Assembly (NCBI GenBank): GCA_037447655.1
Contig: JBBHKE010002248.1
Coordinates: 62,001 to 126,000 of the forward strand
Origin: Zygnema cylindricum
Lineage: Eukaryota; Streptophyta; Zygnematophyceae; Zygnematales; Zygnemataceae
DNA length: 64,000 nucleotides
Reading direction: 5' to 3'
Shown here in pieces: positions 62,581-64,000 of the stretch; position 1 is the stretch's first letter, and each line of letters opens with the position of its first letter. The translations under genes and the position numbers were made by a program. Under the pieces are notes generated by a model, which saw only the letters and a list, made by a program, of their open reading frames with translations, searched no databases and was not told where the DNA came from.

Positions 62581-64000
62581 ATACATGGGAATGTAAGCGG
62601 ATGTTTTTTAAAATCCCCTTAAATAACCTCAAAAAGTATGTAAATATAAGAACACTGTAAATAAGGCAGTTGTACTAAAATTTATGAGAATGTACGAGAA
62701 TGTACCCAAATAACACCCCCCTTAAATAACCTAAATGGTACGAATTTATACGGATAATGTAAGTCATAAATGTACGGACATTGTATGGCAGCTGTACTGA
62801 AATATACGAAAATGTACAAGAATCTACTGTAACAACCATTGATGTCCTATGCGCATAAAACGCACGGAGTAAACTAACGAATACTACGTAGAGTGCGCAT
62901 AAAACAATTTCAAACTTTTAAAATTCGTAGATGAAATGCGTACTTTTTCTGGACTTTCAGATTTCATTTTTTTTCAATATTCAATACCCTAAAAAAGTGA
63001 AAAGTGCAACGAAGTACAGTAGCGGCGAGCGCCGAATTTACAGCGTCTCCAACGGCGGCTTCCTTCTAAGGACGGAGTGGAGGACAGATGAAAATACGCG
63101 CTCGCAAATGATGCAAAACGGCTTAAGGAAGTCGACGTTGGAGATGCCATAAATTTCGCGACTCGCCGCTGATATAAAAATACGCGTGCGAGACGCCATA
63201 AACTCCGCTGCTCGCCGCTCAGATAAAAATACGCGCGCGCAAATGAAGCGAAAATGCAAAACTGAAAAGTGCAACGAACAAGCGACGAGCGGCGGAATCT
63301 ACGGCGTCTCCAACGGCGACTTCCTTATGAAGACGGAGTGGAGGACACAAAAAATATGCGTGCGCAAATGAAGCAACTATTTTTTTTTAGTGTCCGTACA
63401 ATTTGTTGTACAGTGTGAGACGTACGAAATTTACGAAAGCTACGAAACAAACGAATACTACGTAGTTCTCGTAAAAAAGTCCAATTCCGTACGAATAGGA
63501 CATCTATGGTAACAACCCTAAAATCCCCCCTTTGATAATCCTAAAAAGCACGAATATATACGGACATTGTACGTCGTAAATGTCCAAAAAATGTACGAGT
63601 ATAAAGTCGGGTACGCATTTTATCAACACTTCATAATTGTACGATGCGCATTGTACGTAGTATTCGTGCGTTCGATGCGTGTGTAAACATGCGAATTGAA
63701 AAAACTAAAAAACAATAATACTGTACAATAACAAACAGCAAATAAAGTTACAATCCTTTCCAATTGGTCTGACATTAAACCTATGGTTTGAAGTTTGAAT
63801 TTTGTTTTTGTCCATGGAGTCGGTTTAAGACTTCATGACTGTACGTCAGAGGTCGCAAAAGTCACAAAATTTCATACCCGAAACCGACCGTTTTTTTTTT
63901 CAAAATCGGAATAACCGCCGCCGACCGAGTTTTGTCACGCTCCGAAATTGTTAACCGTTAACCGACCGTCGTTTACGAAAAAAAAAAATAACCGAAACTC
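62581..64000. repeat. Intergenic repeats at the window end
   Basis: Two copies of about 100 bp (63013-63115 and 63273-63375) share GGCGTCTCCAACGGCG and GGACGGAGTGGAGGACA with a 260-bp period. A second repeat with 'acgaatatatacggacattgtacg' pairs 62690-62830 with 63525-63600. Rich in TACG and GTAC words. No supported gene; the short frames are not recognisable proteins. Confidence 0.6.

Noticed and set aside
62931-63371. Small repeated protein frames (SNGGFLLRTEWRT and SNGDFLMKTEWRT)
   Set aside because: The frames follow a GC-rich DNA repeat and are flanked by stops; no start context or known family.

Overview
This is a eukaryotic nuclear window from a green-lineage organism. The evidence is a pyruvate kinase gene whose N-terminus looks like a plastid transit peptide, GT-AG introns, plant-type Ty1/copia elements, and many GTAC and G-box (CACGTG) motifs. 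A Ty3/gypsy element carrying a C5-cytosine DNA methyltransferase, an arrangement published for charophyte algae, points towards a streptophyte alga with an AT-rich, transposon-filled genome. The species cannot be fixed from sequence alone.

Layout. 1-8.7 kb: decayed gypsy element on the minus strand, read right to left as gag, zinc knuckles, protease, DNA methyltransferase, (solo copia LTR inserted at 3581-5066), reverse transcriptase, RNase H, integrase. 8.7-16.2 kb: intergenic DNA with a solo copia LTR (12224-13122), a MITE (14865-15080) and dispersed TATCG-rich repeats. 16.2-20.2 kb: 5' part of a plastid-type pyruvate kinase gene (+), three exons, with seven GTAC motifs directly upstream of a TATA box; no later exons were found. 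20.2-22.9 kb: intergenic DNA with a second MITE and a duplicated segment. 22.9-27.8 kb: complete six-exon YIF1-family gene (-), 297 aa, convergent with pyruvate kinase. 30.0-31.5 kb: decayed or multi-exon HNH-nuclease-like gene (-). 31.7-62.6 kb: a copia complex of truncated (F, G), intact-length nested (A, B) and tandemly joined (C, D, E) elements. 62.6-64 kb: repeats only.

The copia family has four unusual shared properties. (1) The primer binding site matches the anticodon arm, not the 3' end, of initiator tRNA-Met, as in Drosophila copia. (2) The gag start codon lies inside that primer binding site. (3) Nearly every LTR carries, antisense to the element, a tRNA-like block with A-box-like and T-loop (B-box-like) motifs. 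(4) The LTRs carry a GTAC stem-loop plus a G-box. The insertion order can be read from target duplications: B (44559-51299) entered A, and A (39493-52700) entered the 5' LTR of C.

Both host genes carry extra copies of their own splice junctions inside introns, which suggests introns grew by local tandem duplication. All transposon reading frames seen here contain stops or frameshifts, so the elements are fossils.
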